Positions 22,567 to 33,830 of a stretch of 64,000 bases of DNA are shown here, one piece after another. The position numbers and the translations under genes were made by a program. Below the pieces are notes generated by a model, which saw only the letters and a list, made by a program, of their open reading frames with translations, did no database searches and was not told the origin of the DNA. The DNA comes from Xiphydria camelus (lineage: Eukaryota > Arthropoda > Insecta > Hymenoptera > Xiphydriidae): NCBI GenBank assembly GCA_963678675.1, contig OY783193.1, positions 15,513,746 through 15,577,745 of the forward strand, written 5' to 3'. The first letter of the stretch is position 1, and each line of letters opens with the position of its first letter.

Positions 22567-24819
22567 CACAGTGGGGCCAAATGCAGTAAAAGCTGGCCAA
22601 AATTCAAAAATTAAAAATTGCATAAATATAATTATGTTTATTGGAAGTTGTACTTTAGAGTTTCCTGCATTATATGCAGTAAATAAAAGGGCGGGGAAAG
22701 CGCGTCACTCTTTGTTAAACTTATGAAAGTTATATAATTTATAGGCTCCTCGTCGCAGTAAGTTTTGACTGCAAAGAAAGTGGCTGTTAAAAAAGATTAT
22801 AATTAGTAGTAGTAGTAGTAAGTAATTAATTTTGTAACGGAGGCTTTGCCCAAAGTTTCTATAATTTCATATTGCAAATTGGAAAGTCGGAACATGTACA
22901 ACAAGTGGTTAAATATTGAGTAAAAGTGTCACATATCGTTATAAATATATAGGATGAAAGTTAGGTTGCAAGCCCCGCCAAGCTAAAGTGTTAACGTATT
23001 TTGGTACTAAATGAGTTGTATTTTGAGAATGTTCAAGGAAAGTCTGCGCATATTTGCGCCAATTGAAAATATTAATTATTAAAGATTAAATAGGGACTCT
23101 AGTGTGATATCTTAGAAATGAAGGCGATTTTCGGGAATTTTTTACAAGAAACATCTGCAATGAATTATTGCGAAGTTTTATAGTTATTTTTATCTAACAT
23201 TGGTAAACAAATTGACCATTATTTATTTAACAATTTGTCGACAACAAGTACGACTTACGCTGGTTAAGTTCAAATGAGAGGATTAACGTTGTTTTTACAC
23301 TTTCCTTCAACATATATTGAAATGATAATATGCCAGACTACTTTTCAATGTTAAATTAAACTACCTAAGAAGTTGGACATGGATTTATTACAGACGTTTC
23401 TTGAAAAGAAATTCCAAAAATTACTTTGATTTCTAATCGAATCAGAATATCTCCTTTGTATGTACTATGTGGGAAGAAGACTTGTAAATTTTATTTTTTA
23501 ACTAATGTTATTTCGACAAAAGATAGTCGGAATTGTAAATATCGGTTCTTACCGCTCAGTATCATCTCGATCCAAACATCTTAGATCACCATATGTTATA
23601 CCTCGGGTCGGTAATACAACGAATAAGAAATGTAATCAATTTACTGAAATATGGTTATATAAATAATTATAAACAATAATTACAATGGTATAAATAATTA
23701 TAAACACAAAACATTAGAAAAATACAAAAAGGAAATAGGTACATAACATAAGAGAAATCCTCTATAACAAAATACTCCCATAGTTTTAACCCGTTCTAAC
23801 ATGATTATTTTACATTATAACTGCTAAACTGGATATTAAACTATAATGTCGGCCCGTAACATGCAGTTTCGCTTATAGTGTGTGATTGTGGAAGCTTACA
23901 TACAATATCATTGCGTAAAAAAAAGTAAGTTTCCGTTGCATCGTTAATAAATTTGTTAGATTCTGAAATTATTCGTAAAGTGCGGGACTGCGAGCTCATT
24001 AACAGTTTATAGATTTGTTTTGATTAAATTAATAATTTCTAATAAAAAGTGTTTTTTTCACCATTAGATTTCGTGGGTCGAATATTGTATTGTTCTATCA
24101 GCATTGCATAGTACATGCTGATAGAACAATATAATATTCGACGCACGATTTGCTACGAACCATTGAAATAATTTTTGCCAACTTTACCTGCACTTGACCC
24201 ATAATGTTTTTCGAAATTTCGACTTCGGATTCGTAATCAGCGACCCCAAAAACCCCCGAGTACTCAATTTCACCCAGATTCGATTAAATTTTGAGAAACA
24301 TTTCCGCCATATTGGATCCGCTATATTGTTTTTCGAACTTTCGACTTTGTATTCGTAATCAGCGACCCCAAAAACCTCCGAGTACTCAATTTCACCCAGA
24401 TTCGATTAAATTTTGAGAAATCGTTCCGCCATATTGGATCCGCCATATTGTTTTTCGAATTTTCGACTTTTGATTCGTAATCAGCGACCACAAAAACCCC
24501 CGAGTACTCAATTTCACCCAGATTCGATCAAATTTTGAGAAACCTTTCCGCCATATTGGATCCGCCATATTGTTTTTCGAACTTTCGACTTTGGATTCGT
24601 AATCAGCGACCCCAAAAACTCCCGAATACTCAATTTCACCCAGATTCGATTAAATTTTGAGAAATCGTTCCGCCATATTGGATCCGCCATATTGTTTTTC
24701 GAATTTTCAACTTTGGATTCGTAATCAGCGACCCCAAAAACCCCCGAGTACTCAATTTCACCTCGATTAATACACTTTTTGAATTTTGGCCAAGAAAACC
24801 GGTCTTTGGCCCCACTGTG
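22567..24819. mobile_element. Transib-like non-autonomous element
   Basis: The ends are CACAGTGGGGCCAAA (22567) and the inverse ending CCCACTGTG at 24819, flanked by a perfect 5-bp GC-rich duplication CGCCG (22562-22566, 24820-24824). CACAGTG ends with 5-bp GC-rich duplications are diagnostic of Transib, the RAG1-related superfamily. The internal GGCCAAAATTCAAAAA is also shared by both ends. No transposase frame was found in its 2,253 bp. It holds a 122-bp tandem array near its right end and a 65-bp palindrome at 24076-24141. Confidence 0.75.
24185..24770. repeat. 122-bp tandem array, nearly five units
   Basis: Units start at CGACC anchors at 24241, 24363, 24485, 24607 and 24729, exactly 122 bp apart. 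Each has CCCCCGAGTACTCAATTTCA, then CCGCCATATTGGATCCGCC and TTTCGACTTTGGATTCG. The very regular spacing and low divergence imply recent amplification. The array lies subterminally in the Transib-like element and is the inverse relative of the array at 20405-20800. Confidence 0.9.
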
Positions 24820-25614
24820 CGCCGGCAGTAGCCGAGTGGTCTAAATGCTGGCCTCTCGAAGACTGCTCGGGCGATAGGTCTAGGGTTCGAATCCCGGCTT
24901 GCGGAAAAATAATTTTTTCGGGATCCGGGGATCGAGCTAAGACCGGCTGTACTCGGGGTGAGGAGGGGGGGGGGGGGCTTCTGCATGGAGGACCCCCTTC
25001 CCCAGTGAGTGAGGACAGGGAGGGGCCCCCCCTCTGGTTGGGACACCTGGAAGGGCTAGGGGACTCCTGCATGCCATCTGCATGGAGGCCCTGGGCTCAC
25101 CGGGGGTCGTGGGCGGAGGGGGGGACTCCTCTCTGTCTGAGTGGCCCCAAGTGTGGCTCGGGTACAATGGTCCAAAAAGGACTAATAGTCCGGGAGCCAG
25201 CAACGTTTTTCTTACGTCATAGAGAACAGGGCTAGAATTTTTATGATGAGCTCCTTGTAACGTGTGAACAAAGGAATGACTGGTCTGGCAGCGCTCCGAG
25301 GGTGGTTTTGGCAACAATATAATTTTCAAAATGAAAAAAAAAATGGAAGTTACGTCATGTATAACAGGGCTAAAATTTTTATGGGGGCTTCGTTACAATG
25401 CATAAAGACGAGATAGTAAAGTCTGGCACTCTTCCGAGGGTGGAAAGTGGATGACTGAAGGGGTTGAAGTAGCTCCACATAAAGTCGTCTCACTCGCACT
25501 TAAGTGCGCGCATAAGACTATCTCACTCGCAGTCAGGGGCAAGGTTTTTCTGACCTGGCAGTGTGTTTCCACTAGAATTTCGGTCTGGCATCGATAATTT
25601 CACTTATGGAGTAA

Positions 25615-26278
25615 GGGCCGATTCCATCAACTCTGATTAAATGCTTGATTACCTAATCACGATTATATTTAATCGGCGTTCTAATCATGATTAACTGCAT
25701 AATTCGTTCCACCATGAATTTTTAACCCCCGATTATCTAATCATATACCCTCTTCGCGATAAGTTTTGGTTTTGTTGTAACGGTGATTCTGATTGGTTCA
25801 TCAACGGAACTTGTAATGAAGTAGGAGGAAAACTTGACGTGATCAACTGACGCGCTGCAAGCCGAGCAAATTATGTACAATTTCCAGAAGCAGAGCTTCA
25901 ACACTGTCTTTCGATAACCGAAAACGCGTAATGAAATCCAAATCATCCAAAGTTTGGAAATAATTAATTCGTTCCTTAATTAAATGTGTCCTTCTATTAA
26001 TTTCGATACCATTTTCATCATCAGATGATGATAAAATATCGTCGTAAAATAAATTCATGTCCGGTATAGTATTGCACAGCAGTGAGACTTCGACTTTGAG
26101 GTTATGTTGATCCACATTAATCACTAATTAAGTTCCTAACCGGCCAAAAATGGCCGATTAAGTTCAACGGCGATTATCTCACTTTATTCATGGTTTAACA
26201 ATTGGTGGAACGCAAGAACTTGATTAAATTAAGCTAATCGGAAATTAACAATTTAATCAGAGTTGGTGGTTTCGGCCC
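25615..26278. mobile_element. PIF/Harbinger internal-deletion derivative, TSD TAA
   Basis: The ends GGGCCGATTCCATCAACTCT (25615) and the inverse ending GGCCC at 26278 are flanked by TAA (25612-25614, 26279-26281). The uninterrupted phrase GGAGTAAGAGCTACTCC occurs inverted at about 26475-26492, proving the insertion. It is 664 bp and retains the 5' part of a HARBI1-like gene on the minus strand. Confidence 0.85.
25843..26124 (-). pseudogene. HARBI1-like nuclease, N-terminal fragment
   Basis: The 93-codon frame starts at ATG 26124 and reads ERINYFQTLDDLDFITRFRL followed by SKDSVEALLLEI. This is the N-terminal helix-rich region found ahead of the DDE_Tnp_4 core in HARBI1-like transposases. The catalytic DDE core is absent because the element is internally deleted. 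The leading acidic stretch (SSSDDENG) is also typical. It is unlikely to be functional alone. Confidence 0.65.
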
Positions 26279-28526
26279 TAAGAGCTACTCCAGACTGCCC
26301 CGTTTACAGTAAAATAATCAGTCTGAGTTTTTGACATATTATTCGAAATACCTGCCAAAAGTGAAATTATTAATCCACCAAAATTTCGGTCTGGTATTAA
26401 TAATTTCACTTTTGGCAGGTGTTTCGAATAATATGTCAAAAACTCACTGATTATTTTACTGTAAACGGGGCAGTCTGGAGTAGCTCTTACTCCATGAAAG
26501 TGAAATTATGGATGCCAGACCGAAATTCTAGTGGAAACACCCTGTCAGGTCAGAAAAACCGTGCCCCTGACTGCGAGTGAAATAGTCTTATGCGCGCACT
26601 TGAGTGCGAGTGAGATAGGTTATGCGCGCACTTGAGTGGGAGTGAGATAGTCTTATGCGCGCACTTGAGTGCGAGTGAGACGACTTTATGTGGAGCTACT
26701 TCAACCCCTTCTGTCACCCACTTTCCACCCTCGGAAGAGAGAGAGAGAGAGTGCCAGACTTTACTATCTCGTCTTTATGCATTGTAACGAAGCCCTCATA
26801 AAAATTTCAGCCCTGTTATACATGACGTAACTTCTATTTTTTTTAATTTTGAAAATTATATTGTTGCCAAAACCACCCTCGGAGCGCTGCCAGACCAGTC
26901 ATTCCTTTGTTCACACGTTACAAGGAGCTCATCATAAAAATTCTAGCCCTGTTCTCTATGACGTAACGAAAACCGTTGCTGGCTCCCGGACTATGAGTGC
27001 CCGTTAAATGCTAAGTACAGTACAGTATTGCATTAGTATTCGGTCTCACACGTGGATAACTCGGGTTCGATTCTTACTGACAGCCGAAACTTTTTCAAAA
27101 AATTTTACACAAATATCTGGTAAATTTTAAATTTTAATTATTTCCAAACGATAATATTAATGTCTAGAAATTGAAACTTGTCTATTTAATTTTTTTTGTC
27201 TATTTAAATTTAGAAAATGTTTATAGTGAGGTGAATCAAAAAGTGAAATGGAATTTTCAAAAAATAATAAAAATTTAAAATTTACCAGATATCTACTGTA
27301 AAATTTTTTGAAAAAGTTTCGGCTGTCAGTTAGAATCGAACCCGAATTATCCACGTGTGAGACCGAATACTAATGCAATACACTACCATAAACATACTAA
27401 TGCATCAAACATTTTTAGACACTTAAAAGGCCCATATTTATAGGATTACATTTTTAATAATTCGATCTGTCATATTAATAACAAATTTTGTACAATTTTA
27501 TAAAATCATGTATTGGAATTACATTTTAGTAGGGCAAAAAAAATCCATTCTGAGCTAGCATAAATAGTCAATTCTGACATTTCAAATCACTAAAAAATTC
27601 ATTTAAAAATTTCTATGGGAGGCCCACTTTCTAAGTGCTCTCAAAATTACCGTAAAAGATGTAGAAATTTAGGGTAAAAAAATCATGAAAATTAAAAATG
27701 TCGGTTTTCAAATACATTTTTTGTTTCCATTTTCAATAAAAAACGCAGCATAAAAATATATATTTTTTAATCTTCACAAAAAATACAAATTTTTCATATG
27801 GGTCATTTTTTTCATATCTTGTTAATTTAAGCCGTAAATCGCGATGAAAAGAAAAAAATGAGAAATATAAAAATTAATAACAGCAGAACGACTTATGGAG
27901 TCGTTTTGAAAATTTTGGCCATTTTTTATATTGATTAAAGATACTTGAAAAAAAATCAACAACTAAATCGGAGACTCAAAAGTTTCTACTACTAAAAGTT
28001 TACATGGAATGCCCATTTACAACATTGTACACATAATTTTTCTCTACCAGAATCTGTGAAAATGTAGGTAAGTACATGGAGTTATTTTTAAAAGATCAAT
28101 AATACATTGGGTTCTGGTTTAAGGAGGAACGTCAGTTCGATACGGGGTGAGGTAAGCGGGGCGGAACAACAAAGGTTCCAACAGCATTTACCAACTGCAC
28201 GTAGACAAATTTTTGCAATTGAATAGAGCTAAATGTGGTTGAAATTAATGAATACATGCATTTTCAACATTACATTTTTTAATAATCACAAGAAAAAATC
28301 TCAATCTTTTCTTTAATACCTGTAAACTAATTAATTTTATTTCAACTAAATGGACATAAAACGTGGCAACGTTGCACTGATGATGGACGAAGTTGGTAGT
28401 AACGTCGGTTAGTACGATTCATTGAGTCATCGGTCGAGCGCTGTTTTGAGGAGCAGACATAACCTCTCTTTTCCTCGCCAAGAGTGTAAACGAAAGTTAC
28501 GTGTGTCAAGTGAAAGTGAAATAAAA

Positions 28527-31500
28527 ATGTTTAACTTCTCAAGAGCTCAAGAATTTCGATGGAAAGGAAGAAGAGTATCAAAAGAAACATACGAAAAGAA
28601 ACTCCAAATGCAAAAGGTTGGTATACTTTCGTATTTGACATTATTAAGATGACAGTTATTAGTAAATATTGTTAGGGGATTGAGAAGAAGGAAGGAATGT
28701 AAGTGGAGAATGGAGAGGATAACGGTTGATAGAGTTATAGATATAAATAGGGAATTCAAGTATCTGTGGGTCATTACGTCTCCGAAGAGGGTTCGAAAAG
28801 GAACCGAAACGTCAGACGTGTATTGATTCTTGTTGTTGTTTGGCCTGATTACCTAGTGAAAATTAAGTTAAATTAATTTTAAAAGGTTGATCAATCGAGA
28901 GCAAAAAGACCACGATTGGAAAATGAATCCGGTGACACCTCCGAAGAGCAATCCACCACCGACACACCTGAGACGGAATTCCCAGTCAAGGGTGAGAGGA
29001 TCATTAATGTCGAGGTTTTTACAAGGCATATGAAGTGTACAACCTGCAACGTACCTCTTCTTCTGGAAAATACTAAACGTGAAGTTCAACGAGGAAGCAA
29101 GTCGTTTTTTTTCGTGGAATGTCATTCATGCCTCGATCAGATTAAAGTGCCAACTGGACTACAATGCAGTGACAATGAAAACCAAAATTGTCATTTTGAA
29201 CTTAATTATAAAATCCCAATGGGTAAGTAAATTTTCCATTTTCTGATTTCATAATAATTTAATTCACAAGCAAGAAGAAATTAATTTAAAATGTATTATT
29301 TTTGCAGGTTTGATTCATTGTGGAATCCCTTTCCAAAGTTTTAAAAAATTTTGTAGCTGTATGGACCTTCCATGCATGAGTAGGAATACATTCCAATATT
29401 ATGAACGAAAAGTAGGAAGCGCAATTGAGGAGATCGCTAAGGACAGCTGCGAGAAAGCTATAAAAATTGAAAAAGAATTGACAATTAGAAACGTTGAGGA
29501 AATAGCAAAAGTTTTGTAAGCTATTGAAGAAGCTTTATACCGAATTCTTTTCTATCTCTTTTATTATTTTCTACTATTTTTGAATTTTTTTCATTTCACT
29601 TAGGCCGAAACATTTGGACATGGACTTCCTAGTTTATCCGAGATTAACAATACTACCAGAAATACTACCGGAGGAGTACTTTGTTTCAACACGTGTACGA
29701 CTAAGAATTTCGTCAGATACTGCTTGGCCTACACGAGGGACAGGTGGTACTTACGATAGTTTGAAGGGATATGCAGCTTGGTTTGGGACACTAAGTGGAA
29801 TGATCGTTGCGTATGGAGTTGCAAGTCGCGTTTGTCAAGAATGTCAATACGGTCATTCACCAGAGGAGCACAAACGAGAGTGTCGACTGAACTTCAGTGG
29901 AACCGCCAAAGCTATGGAACCCCATCTAGCCGTTCAACTTGCCACAAAAAATGAATTATTCAAAAAATATAACGTGGAAATTGGAATTTTAGTTGCTGAT
30001 GATGACTCGTCTGCGCCTAGCGCTATGCAGCGAGCCTTGAATTACGAGATTGTGAAGCTATCCGATCGTGGCCATGCCAATAAGAATGTCAGGAAACTTC
30101 TTTCCAAGATTGACCAATCGAAAGATCCAGAGCATGAGCTTCATCCCAATAATGTTAACTACCTACATCGCTGTTTTAGGTATTTAATCAATCGAAAGAT
30201 GCAGAGCATGAGCTTTATCCCAGTAATGTTAACTAACTACATCGCTGTTCTAGGTATGCAGTTGCACAAAACGAGGGTAACGTTGCAGGTCTAGCAGATT
30301 GTATACGAGCAATCCCTCTACACGCTTTCAATCACCATGAGCAATGTAATTCCAATTAGTGTGGATATGTACAGCATGCAGAAACGTATTGTCATTCTAC
30401 TATTGGAGATGGGCTCCAAAATGAAATTTTGTTTGATGCTCTGACAGACTTCTTCGATGCTTTAGCGGAGAATGCACAAAAATTTGCTTTTTCCTCCTCA
30501 ACTAATATCAATGAAAGCTTCAATGCGTCTGTCTCGCGAAAAGCTCCCAAAGCAATTTGCTACAATAAAAGGGCTGCTTTAGACTACCGAGTAGCAGCTA
30601 CAGTAGCCGAAAAGAACGAAGGAGAAAGTTACGTCATGTACGTCTATGACAAATTGAACTTGAGCTACAGTGAGAATTTGATTAAACATGTTGAGCAGTC
30701 TGCCGTTAAAAGTCGGAAGGCAGCAGAATATCGCAATACTATCGAGGCAAAGAAGCGACGAGTTGAGTTGGCTTACGATCGAGCTGCACTTCGTCATAGA
30801 AAACAACTGACTGAAGGAGTTTCCTATAAATCAGGTATGAATCTGTTAAATTCGGGTGGATGGAAACAGTTTGGAGAGCCAGGTGAAAATTATGAACTTC
30901 TCGAAACTTCTGAAAATGTTGAACTAAATCACGAAAAATATTGCTTTGTCTATTTCGATCTTGAGACTTCGGATTTTTCGATTGATTGCTCTATTTTGCA
31001 AATCGCTCTTGCCTCGGGTACTAAAAAATTCAATAAGTACGTCAAACCCACGCGAGGTATTGACGCTAGAGCTTCTGCTGTTCACGGATTTAGAATGCAG
31101 GGATCAGAGTTGAGACATCATGGTCTTGTTGTGCCTTGTATTTCATTGGAAGATGCGATCAAAGCAATAATTGATTTTTTGTCAGGATTTGATAAGCCTT
31201 GTGTGATGGTAGCCCATAACTGCATGAGATTCGATGCTCCTCTTACTGCTACGAGCCATAGAGAAATTTTCGCTGATAAGTGAATTCAAATCAGTAGTTG
31301 CTGGGTTTGCCTGTTCGTTGAATGCATATGAACGAAAGTACAAGGGGCAAACGTTCAGACGAGGAGACCTGACTCTGATTAAACTTGCCAATAACCACAT
31401 CTCAGTCTCAATCGACAGTGCTCACGATGCTGTTTATGATGTTTATATGTTACAGCACTTTGTACAAAAGGAATTTACTGCAGAAGAGTTATTGAAAAGC

Positions 31501-31764
31501 TTCTCCACAGTCGACGAGGAATTAACAAAGGAAAGAAACAAAGAGGAAACGAAAAAATATCTGGAAACATTGACACCGCTTAAAACTACACTAACTTCGT
31601 ATACATTATCCAAATTAGCTAGCGCGAAAATTGATTTTGAGTCAATGGTAGAGACATATAGAGAATTTGGTAAGATAGGAATTGAGAAAGTACTAAATGT
31701 AGTGAAGGTGCGAAGAACTACGCTTGACAAATTATACTCTTTCTTTGAAAATTATTGCAAGTAA
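28527..31764 (+). pseudogene. Mutator/Kolobok-like transposase fused to DEDDh 3'-5' exonuclease
   Basis: Splice signals give exons 28527-28616, 28886-29222, 29308-29515 and 29604 onward, in matching phases. The N-terminus is basic and Cys-rich (CTTCNVPLL, VECHSCLDQIK). The transposase core follows with ISSDTAWPTRGTGGTYDSLK, FSGTAKAMEP, GILVADDDSS and SSSTNINESFNAS. After a linker comes an exonuclease with Exo I YFDLETSDFS, Exo II AHNCMRFDAPL and Exo III DSAHDAVYDVYML, the DEDDh pattern. The C-terminal domain ends LDKLYSFFENYCK. Lesions are a 74-bp tandem duplication (units at 30115 and 30189) that shifts frame, an in-frame TAG at 30357-30359, and a 1-bp shift near 31222. Otherwise the frame is well preserved. 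Confidence 0.8.
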
Positions 31765-31983
31765 AACGTTTTTTCTTGCATGTTTATTTGTTTATCATGT
31801 TCTTGTTATTAAAAATGTATTATGTTATGTCATGTTTATGTTATGTTAAGTTATGATAGGTTATGTTTATGTTAAGTGATATTTTGTAATTCACTAATTA
31901 GAAATAATAAAACATTGTTAAATTATTATGCGAATAATTTTGTTTAATAACTTAATGTTTAATTTCAATTTTGTTTTAATTGA

Positions 31984-32449
31984 AGGGTCCAATGCAATAA
32001 CCGGGTAAGTCCATTTTTTTACAAAACAGATATGTGTATATTCTTGCTCAGAACATTTTTACATCATCCAGTGCAAAAACAAGGTGTGAAAAGTACAGGA
32101 CTTACTTTGTTATTGCAAAGTACCAAAACTTGTTATTTGTGCCGCGGTTCACCATGTGTATCTGTTTACCTACCTACGGGTATATTGGTATTTTGTTAAG
32201 AAAAAGTGAATTACTGTAAAGTGCAAATACTGTGTAATAACCAGGTAAGTCCATCAGTTTTTTTCTAATAGTTTTTTTTTATTTTTTACTTCAAAACCGT
32301 AAATTTCATAGAATACCTATTTGAGTCTATATACATAAAACAGAGGCATTAAAAAATTCTTTATATTCCCTTATTGAACGTGAAGAGTTTTTATGTTTTT
32401 CTGAACATTTCCCCATAATGGATTTACCTGATTGTTGCATTGGATCCCT
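31984..32449. repeat. MITE with AGGGTCCAATGCAATAA ends
   Basis: AGGGTCCAATGCAATAACC at 31984 is matched by the inverse ending GCATTGGATCCCT at 32449, with possible AATTG duplications one base outside each end. A degenerate internal copy of TAATAACCAGGTAAGTCCAT is near 32233. Non-coding; the TIR-like short open frame inside is not supported. Confidence 0.6.
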
Positions 32450-32892
32450 CAATTGCTTTTTGAATTTTGAAATTTCGCGCTCTTGGCTTTCCAGATCTCA
32501 CCGTGACGTCACTACGTAGCGTTGCCACTTTTCTGCATATGGCCGTCACATCAAGTAAAAGAATCCTTTTTTTCGTCAGTTTTTAGACAATAGCGCAAAA
32601 TTGGCTGAACCAAACTTTCTGCTTTTTTTCTCAAAAATACTTGATATAAAATTCTGTGAAGTTAACAAGTTTTTACCATAGTTTGTCTTTTTCAAAGTTA
32701 CTTTTTTCGCATTTAAAGGAGTATGCCCATAAGAGCCTATACTAAAACTTTCATTTTCAAAAATCAATTACAGAAAAACGGCTGGACCAAATTGTCTGAA
32801 ATTTAAGCACGTCTTATAATACATATCCAACATTTACTTAAAAAAAATCAGAGTGATTTATCTATTTTCATTTTTGTGACGTTCCTCCTTAA

Positions 32893-33507
32893 GGAGATTG
32901 TATAGAAATGCGCAGAATCAAAAACAAGAATCGGTGTATTCGACGATTTTTACGAATAATCATAACTAAACGAATTAGTGCGTAACTTTTGTACCATACT
33001 GTATATAGATAGTTATAATAAAACGATATAATAACGCGGGAGAATACGTTCTACCAGCAAACAAACTGGCAACACCGCTGAAACCTCTAAGAGAAGTACG
33101 TATATTTCGCTAACGTGTGGAGAGCACATTACTGCGGTTAAAATTCACGATGCAACCGTTTAGGCGAGCTATGATATTATCGTTTCTATTTCGTATTCTG
33201 AAAAAAGTTTTCTATGAATTTTGTTCAGAAAGGTTCACTTTATGTTCCTATTGTAACAGATGTAGTTTTATATGTTTGTACGGTCTTCAATTTAGATGCT
33301 GAAAGTGACAATATTGTAGGTGCTATGCAGATGTTTTTACACAAAAATATATAATTTGGTTATTATAGAAACCTTTAATGATATTTGGTCTGAAAGTGTG
33401 ATAAGTTTCGTATGGACATTGTTTCCCGTTACGAAATGAGCGTAGCCTTACTGTGACAAGTTTTGTATGCGTTTCGAGGAGGTATGTCGACCTCTTAAGA
33501 AAGCATA
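32893..33507. other. Unassigned AT-rich sequence
   Basis: No gene or clear repeat was recognised between the exonuclease-transposase element and the ISL2EU element. Confidence 0.35.
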
Positions 33508-33830
33508 ATAGGGTAGTTGACACTAAGAAAAATGCTGATGTATTTTACATTAATATAGTTGTTCAAGGTCCAAAGATTACGAAAAACAATATTATTTGGT
33601 ATTTAGAGTAAGATTGATGAATATTTTCAATAAATAAAATATGAAAAATAGAGGCTTTGGTCACGTGACATCGAACGCCAATCAGAGCCTATGACGTCAC
33701 GCCTTGCAAAACATTACCTACATACGTTTCTTCTTGGTGGTGAATGCAATCGTTGGGATAATTTGTTAATAATATAATTGATTTTTGACGTGTGAATATA
33801 ATAATACGACGATAATAACAAGTATTTCCA

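Larger units (their letters stand above)
25188..26991. mobile_element. TA foldback element, copy 3 (related ends)
   Basis: The ends GTCCGGGAGCCAGCAACG (25188) and the inverse ending at 26991 are flanked by TA (25186-25187, 26992-26993). Long arms of about 430 bp contain GCGCGCACTTGAGTGCGAGTGAGA-type repeats (longer phrases abbreviated here) and ACGTCAT motifs. The arms meet in an internal palindrome at 26281-26490. A Harbinger derivative is inserted at 25615-26278, and the opposite arm near 26480-26492 shows the empty site. Ends are clearly related to copies 1 and 2 but the arms are not, which suggests a separate subfamily. Confidence 0.8.
22559..27024 (+). mobile_element. tRNA-derived SINE, interrupted by two DNA elements
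   Basis: A 12-bp direct repeat GTATTGCATTAG (22547-22558 and 27025-27036) brackets this interval and interrupts the otherwise continuous palindrome arm. With the Transib-like element (22567-24819) and foldback copy 3 (25188-26991) removed, about 400 bp remain. It begins with a type II tRNA-like head: A box TAGCCGAGTGG (about 24829) and B box GGTTCGAATCC (about 24884). A GC-rich body follows with a G-run near 24964, and a 3' end ACAGTACAG. A Pol III head plus variable target duplication is the SINE pattern. It looks related to tRNA-Leu or tRNA-Ser. Confidence 0.6.
21918..28014. mobile_element. Palindromic element with GGGCATTCCATGTC ends, carrying nested insertions
   Basis: The left arm (21918-22558) and right arm (about 27250-28014) are inverted copies over roughly 640-800 bp, once an insertion at 22559-27024 is removed. 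Possible 4-bp duplications ATTT lie at 21914-21917 and 28015-28018. The central part (27040-27360) is itself an inverted pair with a tRNA-like phrase (CGGGTTCGATTC). No coding sequence belongs to the outer element. Superfamily is unknown; 4-bp duplications occur in Sola elements, but that is weak evidence. Confidence 0.7.
28123..32888 (+). mobile_element. TTAA element encoding transposase plus DEDDh exonuclease
   Basis: The inverted ends GGAGGAACGTCA (28123) and TGACGTTCCTCC (ending 32888) are flanked by TTAA (28119-28122, 32889-32892). It is 4,766 bp and contains a spliced, now broken gene on the plus strand (28527-31764), AATAAA-like signals near 31905, and a MITE in its 3' part (31984-32449). 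Related ends and the same C-terminal domain occur in two deletion derivatives at 55140-62521. TTAA and purine-rich ends suggest Kolobok; the transposase matches what is often labelled Mutator-like. Confidence 0.85.

Noticed and set aside
24825..24910. Possible tRNA-Leu or tRNA-Ser gene
   Set aside because: A and B boxes are good but the acceptor and anticodon stems do not pair, and the sequence is bracketed by a 12-bp duplication with a SINE-like body, so I call it a SINE head.
24786..25329. Overlapping 100-150 codon frames on both strands
   Set aside because: They cover the GC-rich SINE body with a long G-run and low-complexity Pro/Gly translations; no protein family fits.
26580..26740. Direct repeats resembling a CRISPR array
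   Set aside because: The GCGCGCACTTGAGTG phrases are irregular, have no spacers of uniform length, and the genome is eukaryotic.
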